From positions 1-37,164 of the forward strand of contig JAPLFP010000162.1 in the NCBI GenBank assembly GCA_026390585.1: a DNA stretch of 37,164 nucleotides, read 5' to 3'. How positions within the stretch are numbered: the first letter of the stretch is position 1; each line of letters starts with the position of its first letter. Under the pieces are notes generated by a model. It was not told the origin of the DNA. It did no database searches and saw nothing but the letters and a program-made list of their open reading frames with translations. This DNA comes from Ignavibacteriales bacterium (GTDB lineage: Bacteria > Bacteroidota > Ignavibacteria > UBA10030). Below are positions 34,611 through 37,164 of the stretch, piece by piece. Made by a program: the position numbers and the translations under genes.

Positions 34611-35684
34611 ATGATACGATCGATTGCATGGCAGGATGGGTTTGTCATTTTTCTTGATCAAACGAAACTCCCCCTCGAGGAAGTCTACATCGAAACCGAT
34701 GACGAGAACGTCCTCGCTCAGGCAATCAGGACTCTCGCTATCCGTGGCGCACCGCTGTTGGGGATAGCCGCCGCGTATGGATTTGCTCTCTCCTTCAACA
34801 AACTGAAAGCTGTCGATGCTCATTCACTGACAGCCTGCATTGAACGAACAACCAACCTCTTTACGTCAACCCGACCGACTGCAACGAACCTTTTTTGGGC
34901 GGTGAACGCGATGCGTCATGTCGCAATCGATTCAGCGGGCCAGCCAGCGGAGACAATCAAGGAAAACATGCTGGCAGCGGCAAGAGCTCTTCACGCCGAA
35001 GACGAGGAGAACTGCAGACTGATCGGCCAGTTGGGTTCGGCGATGCTGCCTAACGCAGCAAGCGTCTTGACTCACTGCAACACCGGAGGTCTGGCGACCG
35101 GAGGAGACGGAACAGCGCAAGGCATTCTGAAGGCTGCCTGGGAACAGCACAAACTGAAACATGTGTATATCGATGAAACGCGGCCGCTGCTTCAGGGTTC
35201 TCGCCTCACTGCATGGGAGCTCAAGAAGCTGACGATTCCCTCGACGTTGATCACCGATAGCACTGCAGCGTTTCTTCTTCAACAAGGGAAAGTGAATGCA
35301 ATCGTCGTCGGTGCGGATCGCGTGACCTTGAATGGAGATGTAGCGAACAAGGTGGGCACCTATGGACTGGCGGTCCTTGCGAAGTATCACAATGTTCCAT
35401 TCTACGTTGCTGCTCCGACGAGTACGATCGATTTTGAAATGGTCTCGGGGCGTGAGATCCCCATTGAGCAACGGAGTGGAACAGAGGTGACGGCGTTTGG
35501 CGGAAGACAAGTCGCCCCGGAGGGTATTGATGTCTACTCACCGGCATTTGATATTACGCCGGGAGACCTGATTACGGCGATCATCACGGAGAAGGGAGTT
35601 CTGAGGAGTCCGTATCGGACTGCCATGGACGACCTGAAGAAAAAGGATCTTTCGTCAATGGTCCGGAGAGCGGTTTTCCACTAG
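34611..35684 (+). CDS. mtnA: S-methyl-5-thioribose-1-phosphate isomerase
   Basis: 357 residues. Converts methylthioribose 1-phosphate to methylthioribulose 1-phosphate in methionine salvage. C156 in THCNTGG and D236 in VGADRV are the catalytic pair; RGAP (45-48), GDGTAQG and YIDETRPLLQGSRLTAWEL are family signatures, as is IPIEQRSGTEVT. It can be confused with eIF2B-like ribose-1,5-bisphosphate isomerases, but the signatures favour MtnA. Start ATG 34611 (a GTG at 34605 is possible). Other mtn genes are absent from the window. Confidence 0.94.
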   Translation: MIRSIAWQDGFVIFLDQTKLPLEEVYIETDDENVLAQAIRTLAIRGAPLLGIAAAYGFALSFNKLKAVDAHSLTACIERTTNLFTSTRPTATNLFWAVNAMRHVAIDSAGQPAETIKENMLAAARALHAEDEENCRLIGQLGSAMLPNAASVLTHCNTGGLATGGDGTAQGILKAAWEQHKLKHVYIDETRPLLQGSRLTAWELKKLTIPSTLITDSTAAFLLQQGKVNAIVVGADRVTLNGDVANKVGTYGLAVLAKYHNVPFYVAAPTSTIDFEMVSGREIPIEQRSGTEVTAFGGRQVAPEGIDVYSPAFDITPGDLITAIITEKGVLRSPYRTAMDDLKKKDLSSMVRRAVFH

Positions 35685-35692
35685 ATAGGCTG

Positions 35693-36535
35693 ATGATCAC
35701 CAGGACTGATGCAGTTGTGTTGAAATCGATGAAGTACCGTGACAGCAGCAAGATTGTCACGTTTTACTCCCGCCGCTTCGGCAAAATCAAGGGGATTGCC
35801 AAAGGCGCCCGCCAGATGAAGAGTAAGTTCGGTGCGGCGTTGGAACCCCTCTCGGCTGTCTCCCTCATCCTCTACAAAAAGGATCAACGGGAGCTGCAGC
35901 TCATCTCACAGTGTGACCTCCTCAAAACGTACAAGAATATTCACAGTGAGTTGGACCGTCTGGCGGTGGGACTTTCCATCATCGAGTTGTTGAATCAATT
36001 GACGCACGACGAAGAAGGGAATGATGCACTCTACACTCTTGTGGTGCAATCGTTAGACGAGTTGGAGCGTGCTCAAAAGCATTTCATGAACTTTTTCCTC
36101 GCGTTTGAATTGAGATGCGCGTCAGTACTGGGGTTTATGCCCTCCCTCGATGCGTGCAAAGGCTGCGGCAGGAAACTCGACGATCTGGTGAGCGAGGATT
36201 CCGCCGTTTTTCAATCAGGCAAAGGTGCCATTTTGTGCAGTCGATGTTGGGAGCCGAAAACAGTTCTCAGGAATGGGGCATCGCGATTGGGCCGGACAGG
36301 AGCCTCGGGAACTTATTCTGACGAAGGGAACATACGCGTTTCCATCGGTGTGCTGAAAGCCCTCCAGAGGTTGCTCAATGCCCCTCTGGAATCCATAGGT
36401 TCGCTTGACCTTGGATCGGCACTTGGGAACGAAATTGATGGAACTTTACGTTTATATATGCGTCAACACTTCGAGGACCTTAAGCCTATAAGGTCTTTTG
36501 ATATGCTGAAAAAGCTTACAGGGCCTTCGGCATAG
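35693..36535 (+). CDS. recO: DNA repair protein RecO
   Basis: 280 residues. RecO helps RecR load RecA on SSB-coated DNA in the RecFOR pathway. The N-terminal OB fold (about 1-80) starts TDAVVLKSMKYRDSSKI; the helical domain contains a four-cysteine zinc site, C155/C158 (ACKGCG) and C182/C185 (LCSRC). It begins eight bases after the mtnA stop. Confidence 0.95.
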   Translation: MITRTDAVVLKSMKYRDSSKIVTFYSRRFGKIKGIAKGARQMKSKFGAALEPLSAVSLILYKKDQRELQLISQCDLLKTYKNIHSELDRLAVGLSIIELLNQLTHDEEGNDALYTLVVQSLDELERAQKHFMNFFLAFELRCASVLGFMPSLDACKGCGRKLDDLVSEDSAVFQSGKGAILCSRCWEPKTVLRNGASRLGRTGASGTYSDEGNIRVSIGVLKALQRLLNAPLESIGSLDLGSALGNEIDGTLRLYMRQHFEDLKPIRSFDMLKKLTGPSA

Positions 36536-36598
36536 CGAGGGCGAATCCATCGCTCGAACCAACAGGATTAAAAACTATTAAAGGAACAATCACGTGTT

Positions 36599-36605
36599 AA
36601 GGAGG
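36599..36605 (+). promoter_or_regulatory. Strong Shine-Dalgarno sequence that decides the HtrA start
   Basis: AAGGAGG is six bases before ATG 36612. The in-frame ATG at 36606 directly abuts it and is therefore the less likely start. Confidence 0.75.
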
Positions 36606-36611
36606 ATGTCC

Positions 36612-37164
36612 ATGTCGACGAAGTCTGTTGTTGTTGCAGTGCTCCTGATAACTTTGGGAATTGTGTTTGGTGTGACGCTCGTGTCGTCTTTCAAAGGGGT
36701 CGAATTCTCCTTTGCAGGCCAGGATGTGAAGCTCGGTGCCCAATCGAAACCATCAACCGCAAGTCCTGCTTTGCAGGCATTGAACGAAGCGTACCACGCC
36801 ATCGCCAAAGACGTCACGCCGACAGTCGTGTATATTGTGGTGAAGTCACAACCGCGCAAAGACCAAAGCAATCAAACTCCTTTCTTTCATTTCTTCGGGC
36901 CGGATTTTCAGACGCCGCGCCAGCAACCTGAACTCGGAGCCGGATCGGGAGTCATTCTGACCGCCGACGGGTACATTCTGACGAACAATCACGTTGTCGA
37001 CGGTGCTGCCTCCGATGGTATCGAGGTGACTCTATGGGATAATCGGGTGTTCAAGAAAGCCAAGCTCATCGGTACAGACAAGTTCACCGATCTGGCAGTC
37101 ATCAAAGTCGATGCTCAGGCTTTGCCGGTTCCACATCTCGGGAATTCCGACAATGTCGAAGTTG
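36612..37164 (+). CDS. HtrA/DegP serine protease, 5' part cut by window edge
   Basis: 184 codons are visible; the rest lies outside the window. A short N-terminal hydrophobic segment (about 6-26, SVVVAVLLITLGIVFGVTLV) anchors or exports it. The trypsin-like domain shows GAGSGVILTADGYILTNNHVV with catalytic H127 and TDLAVIK with catalytic D160; the serine (expected GNSGG) and PDZ domains are beyond the edge. These proteases degrade misfolded envelope proteins. The gene follows recO after 76 bases. Confidence 0.93.
   Translation, partial: MSTKSVVVAVLLITLGIVFGVTLVSSFKGVEFSFAGQDVKLGAQSKPSTASPALQALNEAYHAIAKDVTPTVVYIVVKSQPRKDQSNQTPFFHFFGPDFQTPRQQPELGAGSGVILTADGYILTNNHVVDGAASDGIEVTLWDNRVFKKAKLIGTDKFTDLAVIKVDAQALPVPHLGNSDNVEV

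Overview
The window is a piece of bacterial chromosome of roughly 50% GC with dense, mostly co-directional housekeeping genes in the right half and an accessory carbohydrate/regulatory half on the left. Several starts carry strong Shine-Dalgarno sequences (AGGAGGA before 10780, AAGGAGG before 36612, AAGGAG before 33694). At least five promoter-like sites have a near-canonical -35 box, exactly 17 bp and a TATNNT-type -10 box. Gene content (DUF4954 protein, E. coli-like NagB, separate-subunit acyl-CoA mutase, P1/NylC-type peptidase, RecO, MtnA, GH88, GH38) suggests a heterotrophic member of the FCB superphylum outside crown Bacteroidia, for example an Ignavibacteria-like lineage. That placement is an inference, not a proof; no rRNA or tRNA gene was seen.

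Layout. 1-373: no recognisable gene. 374-1992: cupin and Gfo/Idh/MocA oxidoreductase. 2053-4140 (minus): Tat-exported ferredoxin-tailed aldo/keto reductase followed by an exported DUF6599-like protein. 4361-7204: a compact uronate operon of SDR reductase, GH88 unsaturated glucuronyl hydrolase and KDPG aldolase (eda), meeting tail-to-tail with an aldose 1-epimerase-like gene whose 3' end is embedded in eda. 8212-11271: a regulatory island with an orphan polytopic membrane protein, a degenerate NtrC-type AAA+/Fis protein and a minimal AraC-type DNA-binding protein. Two promoters in this island carry the same palindrome, each exactly 18 bp upstream of the -35 box. 11579-14749: DUF4954 left-handed beta-helix protein and nagB, closed by a bidirectional terminator. 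14777-16541 (minus): membrane transglutaminase and a frameshifted STAS-like gene. 16765-19884 (minus): GH38 alpha-mannosidase. 20564-22850: membrane-anchored amidohydrolase and a stand-alone receiver domain.

23062-37164 is a nearly unbroken plus-strand run: Lys-tailed winged-helix-like protein, prmC, dtd, AlkP-superfamily metalloenzyme, comEC, methylmalonyl-CoA mutase catalytic subunit, TrmH-type methyltransferase, P1 peptidase, an RluB-type pseudouridine synthase with a 4 x 84-bp repeat tail, an overlapping NUDIX gene, PfkB kinase, mtnA, recO, and the 5' part of an HtrA/DegP protease cut by the window edge.

The most interesting signal is the duplicated operator-promoter architecture at 8212-8274 and 10564-10626. 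It ties the membrane protein / degenerate AAA+ / AraC-like genes into one probable local regulon that I do not recognise from a described system. Secondary points are the eda/epimerase collision, the frameshifted STAS gene, the minisatellite-like tail of the pseudouridine synthase and the E. coli-like allosteric residues of NagB.
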